Counted from the first letter of the stretch, positions 50,957-60,006 are shown. The stretch: 64,000 nucleotides of DNA from Ectothiorhodospiraceae bacterium (GCA_024234875.1 JACKNM010000011.1:124001-188000), one strand, 5' to 3'. The notes: generated from the letters alone by a model not told the origin. A program made the numbers and translations.

Positions 50957-51373
50957 TCATCGACCCGCAATGACCTCCAGAAAGGCACGTGCCGTCACGA
51001 TACGGGTGGACTCGACGGTGCCGAGGGCCAGCAGATCGCGCCTGTCCCCGGTCACCAGATAGTCAGCGCGCCCGGCCACCGCGGCGGCGAGGATCGGATT
51101 GTCGTGCGGGTCCGGTGAGAGGTCGATTGACGGTAGCGCATCGAGCACGATCGCGGCGCGGCGCAATCCGCGTACGAGCCTGCCGGCCTCGGCGTGCCGG
51201 AGGAAGGGGCGAAGCTTCGGATAGCGCGAGACACGGCGGAACTCGTCCAACTGCCACCGCGAGGTCACGAGCTGTAAGCGCTTGCGACGCCAGGCCTGGT
51301 AGATCACGTCGGGCGGAGTTCCGGTGGAGATGAGCGCGGCGACGAGGATGCCGGTGTCCAGCACGACACGCAC
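50957..51373 (-). CDS. PIN-domain toxin (COG1569-like)
   Basis: The 138-residue protein reads MRVVLDTGILVAALISTGTP (Asp), TSRWQLDEFRRVSRYPKLRP (Glu), LSPDPHDNPILAAAVAGRAD (Asp) and LVTGDRRDLLALG. It belongs to the putative-toxin PIN family, like the protein at 41813-42262. It follows its antitoxin with a 16-bp gap. Seventh toxin-antitoxin module. Confidence 0.87.
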   Translation of the reverse strand: MRVVLDTGILVAALISTGTPPDVIYQAWRRKRLQLVTSRWQLDEFRRVSRYPKLRPFLRHAEAGRLVRGLRRAAIVLDALPSIDLSPDPHDNPILAAAVAGRADYLVTGDRRDLLALGTVESTRIVTARAFLEVIAGR

Positions 51374-51389
51374 GGTGAGTCGCCCGTGA

Positions 51390-51611
51390 TCAGCTCATCG
51401 CCTCGTCGATGGCATCGAGGATCTCGGTCTGGGAAAAGGGCCGGTTGCGGTCCTTGACGCCTTGGACGGTCAGCTCGAAGAGGCGGGCCTGCACCGCATC
51501 GTCGACGAAGCGGGAGAGGTCTCCCTTCTTGGTGCCCTTCGATGCGAGGTAGGTCCGCAGCGCGCGGTCGGTTTCCTCGTCGACGACGACGGACCATCGG
51601 ACGTTGGACAT
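51390..51611 (-). CDS. ribbon-helix-helix antitoxin
   Basis: The ATG at 51611 gives 73 residues: MSNVRWSVVVDEETDRALRT, YLASKGTKKGDLSRFVDDAV. The short strand plus two helices fits a CopG-like DNA-binding antitoxin. It precedes the PIN toxin gene and has a 20-bp inverted repeat upstream. Confidence 0.82.
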   Translation of the reverse strand: MSNVRWSVVVDEETDRALRTYLASKGTKKGDLSRFVDDAVQARLFELTVQGVKDRNRPFSQTEILDAIDEAMS

Positions 51612-51639
51612 GGTGGCGATCCCGGCAAGCCTTGAGGAG

Positions 51640-51659
51640 CGCGTATAAGTGTATATGCG
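51640..51659 (-). promoter_or_regulatory. candidate antitoxin operator
   Basis: CGCGTATAAGTGTATATGCG is an inverted repeat with one mismatch (arms CGCGTATA and TATATGCG), 29 bp upstream of the antitoxin start. It probably overlaps the promoter. Confidence 0.4.
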
Positions 51660-51716
51660 TTTATCCGCCTTCGGCAGTGGTGGCGGCGTTCGCGCGGATA
51701 TGGGCCGGCGCCGGTT

Positions 51717-52010
51717 CCCCGCAGGTACACCACAGGTACAGTGCGAAGTCGCCGCCCTGGACTCTTGATTGCGCTCGAATGCGCTAACTCGCTCTTCGGC
51801 CTCGGAAAAGGGCGTTCGCTCGAGTACACTCGTTTGCGCTCGATTTCTCTTTCGTATCAAAGAGGTATAGAGTTCTCAGGGAGCTCGAAATCGGTCGGGG
51901 GTATTACTTCCGGCGGGGGTTCGAATCCGACCCTCTCGGCCGAATCAATGGGATACGACTCGTCGGGGGTCACGCCGCGGATGTGCCAGGGGCAAGTCTG
52001 GCGCAATGCC
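51717..52010. repeat. att junction copy D, degenerate
   Basis: The left arm (GCAGGTACACCACAGGTACA, 51717-51751) and spacer are well kept. The tRNA-Ser 3' part (51883-51942) has substitutions in the T stem and acceptor, and the right arm (51981-52010) is decayed. It has drifted most of the four copies, suggesting an older insertion. No further copy of the core was found to its right. Confidence 0.7.
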
Positions 52011-52011
52011 G

Positions 52012-52285
52012 TCCTCGCGAGCCCAACCACCGGGCCCGCTCACGGTCTCCATCACGCCCAAATCCGCCGGCAACCGGAAGGCCCATGTGCGCGGCGCGGG
52101 GTGGCCCACGGTGAGCAAGTCATTCCCGCGCAGGCGCTTGGCGCATCTGCGGGTGTTGTGGGTCGAGGTGGCGATGGACGAGGCGGTGCACGTCGACCGG
52201 TGGATGGCCGAGCGCACTCTCTGCAATCGTGGGTTGACGCGCCAACTGGACGACGTCCGCAGTGGCACCGTGCGCGGCAACGATG
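52012..52285 (+). pseudogene. int: decayed integrase N-terminus
   Basis: The frame after att copy D, KSAGNRKAHVRGAGWPTVSK then RRLAHLRVLWVEVAMDEAVH, aligns with the integrase fragment at 46892-47398 but has lost its proper start and stops matching near 52285. It is a relic of the integrase of the element to the right of copy D. Confidence 0.65.
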
Positions 52286-52356
52286 GTGAGTCTCGTCGCG
52301 TCCGCCCACCGCCACCGAGCCCGGCACCGCTTCGCGTGCACGGCCCGACGAGAACC

Positions 52357-53457
52357 TCAAGCCAGCGCCACGCGCCTGCCTTCCTCGTGAGACCGCTCCA
52401 TGGCGTCTATCAGTGCGTGGCGGCGCACCGCGTCGTCGAAATCAGGCGTCTCCGACGCACCGGAGCGCAGAGCGCGGGCGAAGCGAGCGTAGGCCTGGGC
52501 GACGTTACGGCCCGGGCCGGCGGCCATGTCCGCCGGGATCAGCCGGTAGCGATCGGGCGGTGCGACCTCCGCCAGCTCCGCCTTGCCGACGGCGAGGTGA
52601 ATCCGGCTCGGCCCGATGTTGACCGAGTCCGAGCGCAGCACCAGGGTACCCTTGCGTCCGTACAACTCGATGCACGTGCCGCTCGCGTTGTAGGGGACGC
52701 TCGCCACCTGAAAGGACACCTCCGCGCCGTTCACCAGCACCCCTGCTGCGGAAACCGTATCCGGCGCGTCCACCGGGAAGTCCTCTCCGGTGACGGCGTG
52801 CTTCCACATGGTGATCCGCGTCGTCACTCTTGCAGCGATCTCGGCGAACTCGCCGGCCATGTAGCACAGCGCGTCGATGGTGTGCCCGCCGGGGATGGTC
52901 ATCGGGTTGGCACCGTTCTTACGGATCCCCTGCCAGATGCGGCCATCCCCGCGCTCGGGGATCGCGTTGACGATGACCCGCGCGTTGACCGAGACGAGAT
53001 CACCGATCTCGCCGCTCGCGACGATGTCACGGGCATACATCACCGCAGGGTCGCTCTGCGCTTGCAGTCCGACCAGAGTCCGGACACCCGCCGCACCGGC
53101 CGCACCGGCCATCTCCGTCGCCTCGGCCAAATGCGCCCCCAGCGGCCACTCACAGCACACCGGCTTCCCGGCTCCGATCGCGGCCATGACCAGGTCCCGG
53201 TGCCAGGGCACGCGCACCACCACCGCGACCAGATCGACCTCGGGGTGAGCCACCATCTCGCCCATGTCGTGAAAGGCAAGCTCCGCGCCGAACTTCTCGG
53301 CCGACGCTCTCGCAGTCCCCTCGTGGGCGGTGCACACGGCCTTCAACTCGAAGCCGGGCAACGCCCGCAAGGCCGGCACGTGGGCGTTGGCGCCCCACCC
53401 GCTACCGCCCGGCGTCACGGTTGCCCCGACGATTCCGACCCTGATCGTGTCCGTCAT
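52357..53457 (-). CDS. Gfo/Idh/MocA-family oxidoreductase
   Basis: The ATG at 53457 gives 366 residues. The N-terminal Rossmann domain begins TIRVGIVGATVTPGGSGWGA. The usual EKP motif reads CCEWPLG, with Trp in place of the Lys, as in Gal80-like members, so classic sugar dehydrogenase activity is uncertain. The C-terminal half has GGHTIDALCYMAGEFAEIAA. A truncated relative lies at 47661-48215. The gene follows the degenerate att copy D, so it may be part of an old element. Confidence 0.85.
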   Translation of the reverse strand: MTDTIRVGIVGATVTPGGSGWGANAHVPALRALPGFELKAVCTAHEGTARASAEKFGAELAFHDMGEMVAHPEVDLVAVVVRVPWHRDLVMAAIGAGKPVCCEWPLGAHLAEATEMAGAAGAAGVRTLVGLQAQSDPAVMYARDIVASGEIGDLVSVNARVIVNAIPERGDGRIWQGIRKNGANPMTIPGGHTIDALCYMAGEFAEIAARVTTRITMWKHAVTGEDFPVDAPDTVSAAGVLVNGAEVSFQVASVPYNASGTCIELYGRKGTLVLRSDSVNIGPSRIHLAVGKAELAEVAPPDRYRLIPADMAAGPGRNVAQAYARFARALRSGASETPDFDDAVRRHALIDAMERSHEEGRRVALA

Positions 53458-54114
53458 GCCCACTGCCCTCACGTTGATCTGCGTGCCCGACCATCGGGCC
53501 TGGCACGACATGCTACTGCTTCTCCCTACCACGCATCACAGCCTCCAGCTGGTCCTGAGGCGCGGCCCCCGGCGCATGGACGTGCCGACCTTCGTCTCCC
53601 GCAGCAGCCTGAGTGCCGTCGAGTGGGGCCGCGCCGAGTACGCGATTGCGTGACCGCAGCGACCAGCACACTCGAGATCGGCACCGATCTCGGCCTCGAC
53701 CGCGTGGCTCAGGTCGAGGCCTCTCCCGAGCGTGGCAGCATTCCCCCAGTGCCCCACGCGCACCGGCCGGTGCACTGGCGCGTCGCCGACCTGCATGTTT
53801 CTCGCGGCGAGCACCGCACGAGTCGGTGGCGCCGGCGGCGGGGTGTGCACTGGCGGAACGGACCCTGGCGTGGAGATGTCTACCGCGATTGGTCGGGGGG
53901 CCGGACCGGGGCGATGCCGACACGGTGCGTGAAGCCGCGGGGCTCGGTGGGGGGACGTCGACCGGGCGGTGCGCACGCGTGGGGTGAGCGGGGTGACCGA
54001 GATGTTGCTCGCGGATTGAGCGGGAAGTCTGTGGCCGAGCCGGACATCGCGCAGCGGAGCCCGGCTCGGCGACGAGGGAGGGCCGACGCGCGCTGGGCCA
54101 GAGCCGAGCTCCGG
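53458..54114. other. 657-bp region with no assigned gene
   Basis: A minus-strand frame (53536-53976) includes VGDAPVHRPVRVGHWGNAAT and LGRGLDLSHAVEAEIGADLE, which look protein-like. There is no start signal or known family, so it may be a gene relic. Nothing else is supported here. Confidence 0.35.
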
Positions 54115-57100
54115 TCAGAGCACCAGCTCGAGCACCGGCATCAGCGCCGCCGGGTTGGCGCGTGGTCTCGGGTCCAGACCGTCCGGAATTCCGTCACCGT
54201 CGGTGTCCGGGTCGTCGGGGTCGGTCCCGGCGCGGAACTCCTCCAGCGCCGTGAGGCCGTCGAGATCGTCGTCGAGTGCGGCGTCCGATGCATCGAGCGG
54301 ATTGCGGCCGAAGCGGGTCTCCCATTCGTCGGTGATACCGTCCTCGTCGTCATCTGGGTCGCAGGCGTCGCCCGCGCCGTCGCCGTCGGTGTCGGTCTGG
54401 TCGTCCGCAACGTCGGGGCAGACGTCGTCGTCGTCGAGGAAACCGTCGCCATCGCGGTCGAGGGTGGTCGGTTCCATCGTGAGCAGCACCCCGGCGGTCT
54501 CGAGCCCGGGGCGCACCGCGACCCGTGGCGCTACCGCGTCGTCGAAGCCCGCCTTGCTGGCGGTGACCTCGATCTGGCCAACCGGTGCGACGAGCCGGAA
54601 GGTGCCGTCGGCGTCGACCAGCACCGGGCCGCGGGCGACGGCGGCGAGGCGGGCGACCACTGCCGCGTCGGCCGCCGGGGCCAGCGTCTCTGCGATGCGC
54701 ACGCGCCCGCTCACCACCCCCGGGAACTCGTTCGGGATCTCGGTGACGAAGCTGCACACCGCGTCACCGTTGTCGCAGGTTCCGGTGGTGCGGCGGCCGA
54801 AGCGGTCGATGGCTTCGACCCGCCACCAGTAGCGCCGCTGCTCGAGACCGACCCGGCTGTCGACCACCGCACCGGAGCTGGTGAGCTCGCTCTGACGATG
54901 CACGATGCTCGCATTCTCGAAGCCCGGGTCGTCGGCGATGGTCAGCGTGTAGGTGACGCCGTCCGGATCGGTTGCATCATCCCAGTCGAACACCAGGACC
55001 ACGTTGTGGGTGGGCACCTCCGCCTCAGCCGGGGTGAGCGGGGTGAGCAGCCGAAACGGGCTCGGTGCGCCGAGGTTGGCGCTCGAGTCCTTGTAGACCA
55101 CACCGCGCAGCGCGCGCGAACGCGCTCCGGTGGCTGCGTCCTCGACGTGGTGGAACAGCTCGTAGCGGCCGGCTGTCTCGAACCCGGCGAGCCCCTTCGT
55201 CCACAGGCCCGCGGTCACCGTGGGGAAGCCCGCGCCGGCCGGGCAGGGCGTGTCGAGACCGGCGACCAGCCCGACCACCTCGAACTCGGTCGAGAGCTGG
55301 GCCGTGCCGCCGGCTGGCAGCAGCCGGGTGTCCGGCGTGCGCACCTCGACGAACGCGTTCGCGACCGTGCCGTCGGGGCCGGGCGCGACGAAGACGTCGA
55401 CGCAGGCGTCACCCGGACCCGGGCCGAGGAAGGTGGCCGGCGTGGCATGGGCGACGGTCGCCTCGGTCGGTGCGCCGAGGCCGCCGAATCGGAACGCCAC
55501 CCCGAGCTTCAGACCCGCCGCGAGGCGACCGTCGTCGCCTGGCCCGGCGGCCTCCGTGGGCACCAGCACGTTGGTGCCGACGCCGTCGCCGTTGTCGTCG
55601 AGCAACGGGTGTTGGGCCGCGGCGTCGAGGAAGGCGGGGTCGACGGTGTCGAGATCGCCCTTGCGGGTGTAGGTCTCGGTGCGCGCGGTGGCGCGGGTGA
55701 ATGCCTGGTGGAAGTCGGCGTCGGCCGCCAGCTCACGGAACAGCTCGTCGAGGAAGTACTCGCCCACCGGAACCTCGTCGGCGCCCTCGGGCGGGCCGCG
55801 ATATGACTCCTCGTCGGCGGTCGCGCTGGTCACTACCAGGCGGCCCGCCAGCCGGTCGGGACGCGACAGGGCGGGCAGGAAGCTTCCCGAGTAGCAGTAG
55901 CCGAGGATCACCACCCGCGGGATCTCGGCCAGGATGGCGGCGGCGTCGGGGCGGCCCGCGACGCCCGCGACCAACGCATCCTCGAGCGCGGCGAGCCAGC
56001 CGTCGAGCTCGGCCGGGGTGACCGAGCCGTCCTCGAGGAAGAACTCGGCATTGGGGCCGCCGTGGTCGACGAGCACCACGTAGACCGGCGCAGGGCTCTC
56101 GATCGCCTTCGCCGCGATGGCCAGGATCTCGTCGCGAATTCGAGTCTCGGACGGTGCCGCGTCGACCCCGAGGCCCGGCTGGTTGGCGTCGCTTCGCCCG
56201 TCGCCGTTGGCGTCCTGGGTCACGTCGTAGTTCAGATACGCGATGTCCGGCTCCTTGAAGCCGCGGTCGAGGAGGGTGCGGAAGATGCGGTTGGTGGCCT
56301 TGTCGTGCGCGGCGCTGCCGGCGGCGTCGCCCGGCAGTTCGCCCTGGACCAGGACCGCGTAGCCGGCCGAGCTGCCGACCAGCACCAGCGCGTCATTCGA
56401 CGACGAGCCGCGGAGATTGGGAAGGTCGGCCGGTGGCTCGAAGCGCGCCCGCATCCGCCAGCCGCCGCGGCGATCGAAGCGCACCTGGTCGCTCGGGGCC
56501 ACGCAGGCGAGGTCTTCGGGGTCGCAGCCGAGATCCTCGAAGGTCACCCGGCCTTCGTCGTCCGTGAACCCGGTGACGACGATCGGACCAGGGGCCGGGT
56601 CGGAGAGCGTGGGCGGCGGCTCGATCTCGAGCTCGACCCGATTGCCGAGCAGGTTGTAGGCGGCGACTCCGGGACGCTCGAGCACCACGCTGGCGGTCAC
56701 CAATCCGTCTTGCAGGATGCTGCTCGGCTGGGTGGCGAGGGTGAGCGTGGTGAACGCCGCCCCCTGACCGATGAAGAACCGGAACCGATGCCGCTCGGCA
56801 TCGTCCAGCACACGCACGTTGCCGGCGCGGTCCTCGGCCAGCACGGTGACGAAGTAGAGCTCGTCGTTCGGCCAGGTGACGTTCGCGAGCAGGCGCCAGG
56901 TCGAGAAGTCGCCGGCGACGCTGGTGTCCTCGGCGTCGACGGGCTCGGGCGCGGCGTCGGCGAACACCAGGCCACCGTTGCCGTCGCCGACCAGCGAGCG
57001 TCGCCCGGCGCCGGCCGGCCGGCCGTTGGTGACGAGGAGGCGGATGTGGGCGACACCGGCGTTGTCGTCGGATGCGATGCCCCGGATCTCGCGGTCCCAG

Positions 57101-59754
57101 TCGTCCTTGCCGTCGAGATCGTCGCCGACCACCTCGTCGAGCGCGGGATGGACCACCGAGACCGTGGGCGCCACGCCGTCGACGCGGTAGGTGTGGACCC
57201 GCGTCTCCTCGGCGTTGCCGGCGGCGTCGACCGAGCGCACCTCGAGGGTCGCGTTGGCGTCGAGGTCCAAGGTCACCGGCCCGGTCAGGCTCTGCGGCGT
57301 CCCGGCCGGCTCGCCTACCGGGATCAGCGTGTACTCGATGTGGTCGCAGCCCGAGCCGATGTCCTCGACGCAGGTCAGGGTCACCGCGAGTGGCGGCGTG
57401 CCGTCGTGCGGATCGCCCCCGTCGGGCCCGGACGGGGTGATCACGGTGCGCGGCGCGCGCGTGTCGCGGACGTCGATCCGGAACGGGTCTAGCGACGCGT
57501 CCTGCTCGCCGTCGGAGACGGTGAGCACGATGGGGTCGGTGAGACCGAAGTCGTCGTTCGAGGGGACGCCGCGCAACTCGCCGGTTGCCGGATCGAGGAC
57601 CAGCCATGGTGGTGCGCCGTCGACGCGGAAGGTCAGCGTCCCGGCGTCGACGTCGCAGGTGATTGGCTCGCCGGGGTCGGTGTCTGGCGGCGGGGGCGGA
57701 TCGCTCGCGACCGGCGCGAAGGCATAGAGTGCACCCGGGGTCGCCGCGGCCGGTGGTGAGCCGGTGAGCGTCGGCGGGCGGCTCAGTGGGAACGGGTCGG
57801 TGGCGTTCGGGGTGCCGTCGTCGTCGATGTCCGGGTCGGTCGGGTCGCCCACCCCGTCGCAGTCGCTGTCGGCGACGTCGGTGACCAGGATGGCGAAGGT
57901 GCGCAGCGCCGTGCTCTCGCCGTCGGTGACCCGAACCTCGATCCCTGCGTAGACGCCGGCATCGTAGAAGTCGGGTGTGCCGCCGAGGCTGCCGGTGTCG
58001 GGATCGAAGGTGGCCCACTCGGGTTTGCCGACGATGGAGAACGCCCCTGTCGTCGCCGGTTCGTCCGGATCGGGGTCGAGCACGTCGGGGATCCACGGAC
58101 CGTAAGAGCTGCCCTCGGCCACCGTGAGCGGGGGATCGTTGCGGAACGCAGGTGGGCGGTTGCGGTCGAGGACGGTGATCGAGAAGCGCGCCAGCGCCAC
58201 GGTGTCGGCGCCGTCGGTGACCGTGATTGCGATGTCGGGATAGGTGCCGGCGTCGTCGAAGCCGGGGGTGCCGCCGAGGGCGCCGGTCGCGGCGTCGAAG
58301 GTCGCCCACGGCGGCTTGCCGCTCACCTCGAACACGAGCGGGGAGGGCCCGCCGTCGGGATCCGACGCGGTGGGGACGAAGGGGCCGTAGGCGTCGTCCT
58401 CGGCGACCACCGTCGGCGGGGTGCCGCCGATGACCGGCGGCGCGTTGTCGGCTGCGAACTCTGCCCCCACCGCCCGCGACTGGGTCATCGGCACCGTGCA
58501 GGCGCCCGTTCCGCTGCAGGCGCCGGTCCAGCCGACCAGCCTGAACCCGGGCGCCGGCGTGGCGGTGAGGGTGACGTCGGTGCCGTCGGCATACGAGGCG
58601 ACGCAGTCGAGGGTTGGGCAGTCGATGCCCGAGGGCGAACTGGTCACGCGGCCGGCGCCCGGCGGGGTCACCGTGGTCTGTAGCGTGCGCAGCGCAACGA
58701 AGATAGGTTGTATGAACCAGTTGATGCCGCTGGTGGTCACCTCGACGCATTCGCCGGTGCCGTTGCCGGAGCAGTTGCCGAGCCACCGCTCGAAGGTCCA
58801 GCCGGGGCTCGGGGTGGCAGTCAGGGTGACTGCCGTCCCGGGAGGGTACTGGCCGAGGCAGGTGCCCGGGCAGTCGATGCCCGAGGGTGAGCTCTGCACC
58901 CGCCCGCCACCGACGATACCGACCGAGATGCCGCCAAGCTCCACGAAGCGCGCGTCCACCGCGATCTGTCCGGTGCCGGTGGTGAGGTTGCACGATCCGG
59001 TGCCGGCGCAGTCGGCCGCGCAGGCTCCAGCGCAGGTCGCAGTCCAGCCGTCGAAGCCCCAGCCCGGGTCCGGGGTGGCGAGTAGCGAGAGCACCGTCCC
59101 GTCGGGGAAGGTCTCGTCGCAGTCGGCACCGCAGGCGATGCCGGAGACCGAGCTGGTGACGGTGCCGGCGCCGAACCGCCTGACCTGCACGCTCGGCCCT
59201 TCTCCGGGTAGCCAAACTTCGTCGATCCAGGCGGTGTCGGCACCGTCGTCAACCGAGCCGTCCTTGGTGTAGGCCCACCGGAAAGCGTGGGTGCCGGCGC
59301 TCACCGGGAAGTTGACGGTCGCCCAGTCGTGGAAACCCGACCATTGAGCGAGCTGGACGCCGTCGACGTAGAAGCGCAGGAAGTCGAAGTTGACCTCGCT
59401 CGACACCCGTCGCGCGAACGAGACGAACCCGGACGGCACGTTCGCGGTGACCTCGACCTCGGCCCGCTGATGGTGGGTGATCGGGTCGGAGCGCAGGCTC
59501 TGCACGCCCTCGGAGGCGAAATCGCCAGCGACCTGCCAGCCTGCATCGGCGGCCGCCGGAACCGTCCACCCCGGGGGCACGACACCGCCGGGCGGGAAGT
59601 TGTCCTGCCCCATCGCCGCCGCCGGCAGGGCGAGCGCGACCGCGATCAATGCGGTCCGCAGTCCGTACCACCTCGACCTGCGACGACGGGGCCGACGTGC
59701 GGCCGCGTTCGCCCGGCGCCGACACACCGGCTCGGCGTGCGCGGGGGTGTCCAC
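54115..59754 (-). CDS. giant secreted protein with C13-like peptidase domain and TSP3 repeats
   Basis: The GTG at 59754 follows a GGGGG stretch and gives 1,879 residues. A basic N-region and hydrophobic core (GLRTALIAVALALPAAAMGQ) form a signal peptide. Next come three bacterial-repeat modules with paired Cys (VTSSPSGIDCPTLDCVASYA), two cadherin-like putative-Ig modules (PWATFDAATGALGGTPGF; EWATFDPDTGSLGGTPDF) and Big-like domains. A C13/caspase-like peptidase domain has His near 1231 (VVLVDHGGPNAEF) and Cys near 1287 (ILGYCYSGSF). The C-terminus has fibronectin-like and carboxypeptidase-regulatory-like modules and thrombospondin type-3 repeats (DRDGDGFLDDDDVCPD). Probably surface or extracellular. 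The start could be up to 153 codons earlier. Confidence 0.8.
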   Translation of the reverse strand: MDTPAHAEPVCRRRANAAARRPRRRRSRWYGLRTALIAVALALPAAAMGQDNFPPGGVVPPGWTVPAAADAGWQVAGDFASEGVQSLRSDPITHHQRAEVEVTANVPSGFVSFARRVSSEVNFDFLRFYVDGVQLAQWSGFHDWATVNFPVSAGTHAFRWAYTKDGSVDDGADTAWIDEVWLPGEGPSVQVRRFGAGTVTSSVSGIACGADCDETFPDGTVLSLLATPDPGWGFDGWTATCAGACAADCAGTGSCNLTTGTGQIAVDARFVELGGISVGIVGGGRVQSSPSGIDCPGTCLGQYPPGTAVTLTATPSPGWTFERWLGNCSGNGTGECVEVTTSGINWFIQPIFVALRTLQTTVTPPGAGRVTSSPSGIDCPTLDCVASYADGTDVTLTATPAPGFRLVGWTGACSGTGACTVPMTQSRAVGAEFAADNAPPVIGGTPPTVVAEDDAYGPFVPTASDPDGGPSPLVFEVSGKPPWATFDAATGALGGTPGFDDAGTYPDIAITVTDGADTVALARFSITVLDRNRPPAFRNDPPLTVAEGSSYGPWIPDVLDPDPDEPATTGAFSIVGKPEWATFDPDTGSLGGTPDFYDAGVYAGIEVRVTDGESTALRTFAILVTDVADSDCDGVGDPTDPDIDDDGTPNATDPFPLSRPPTLTGSPPAAATPGALYAFAPVASDPPPPPDTDPGEPITCDVDAGTLTFRVDGAPPWLVLDPATGELRGVPSNDDFGLTDPIVLTVSDGEQDASLDPFRIDVRDTRAPRTVITPSGPDGGDPHDGTPPLAVTLTCVEDIGSGCDHIEYTLIPVGEPAGTPQSLTGPVTLDLDANATLEVRSVDAAGNAEETRVHTYRVDGVAPTVSVVHPALDEVVGDDLDGKDDWDREIRGIASDDNAGVAHIRLLVTNGRPAGAGRRSLVGDGNGGLVFADAAPEPVDAEDTSVAGDFSTWRLLANVTWPNDELYFVTVLAEDRAGNVRVLDDAERHRFRFFIGQGAAFTTLTLATQPSSILQDGLVTASVVLERPGVAAYNLLGNRVELEIEPPPTLSDPAPGPIVVTGFTDDEGRVTFEDLGCDPEDLACVAPSDQVRFDRRGGWRMRARFEPPADLPNLRGSSSNDALVLVGSSAGYAVLVQGELPGDAAGSAAHDKATNRIFRTLLDRGFKEPDIAYLNYDVTQDANGDGRSDANQPGLGVDAAPSETRIRDEILAIAAKAIESPAPVYVVLVDHGGPNAEFFLEDGSVTPAELDGWLAALEDALVAGVAGRPDAAAILAEIPRVVILGYCYSGSFLPALSRPDRLAGRLVVTSATADEESYRGPPEGADEVPVGEYFLDELFRELAADADFHQAFTRATARTETYTRKGDLDTVDPAFLDAAAQHPLLDDNGDGVGTNVLVPTEAAGPGDDGRLAAGLKLGVAFRFGGLGAPTEATVAHATPATFLGPGPGDACVDVFVAPGPDGTVANAFVEVRTPDTRLLPAGGTAQLSTEFEVVGLVAGLDTPCPAGAGFPTVTAGLWTKGLAGFETAGRYELFHHVEDAATGARSRALRGVVYKDSSANLGAPSPFRLLTPLTPAEAEVPTHNVVLVFDWDDATDPDGVTYTLTIADDPGFENASIVHRQSELTSSGAVVDSRVGLEQRRYWWRVEAIDRFGRRTTGTCDNGDAVCSFVTEIPNEFPGVVSGRVRIAETLAPAADAAVVARLAAVARGPVLVDADGTFRLVAPVGQIEVTASKAGFDDAVAPRVAVRPGLETAGVLLTMEPTTLDRDGDGFLDDDDVCPDVADDQTDTDGDGAGDACDPDDDEDGITDEWETRFGRNPLDASDAALDDDLDGLTALEEFRAGTDPDDPDTDGDGIPDGLDPRPRANPAALMPVLELVL

Positions 59755-59972
59755 TCGTGCCCCCTTCGGGCTGGAAATCGTGTGATTCAGTCGGCACGCA
59801 ATCCTCGTGCCACGCCCGTGAGTCGTTGACCCGGGGGAGATTTTCGGATCCCGGGGCATCGATTCGAGACCCGGTGTAAGGAATTTCGACAGCATGGGGA
59901 ATCGCTTCGGTCGCGCCTGGGCCTCAGTGTGCCGGCGCCACGACCGCGGACGTGTACGGTTTGTCACACCGC

Positions 59973-60006
59973 GCCGTCGAAGCGGGGTCGCCGTCGAAGC
60001 GGGGTC
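59973..60006. repeat. 17-bp perfect tandem repeat (two units)
   Basis: GCCGTCGAAGCGGGGTC occurs twice in tandem at 59973-59989 and 59990-60006. The second unit overlaps the left inverted end of the adjoining MITE-like element, so it may be a target or end duplication. Confidence 0.6.

Noticed and set aside
52006..55806. Long plus-strand open frame of 1,266 codons
   Set aside because: It lies opposite the Gfo/Idh gene and the giant secreted protein. Its translation is Arg/His/Gly-rich without motifs, a shadow of high G+C codon bias.
56393..59215. 940-codon minus-strand frame overlapping the giant secreted protein
   Set aside because: It is an alternative frame of the same strand with Arg/His-rich sequence and no domains.
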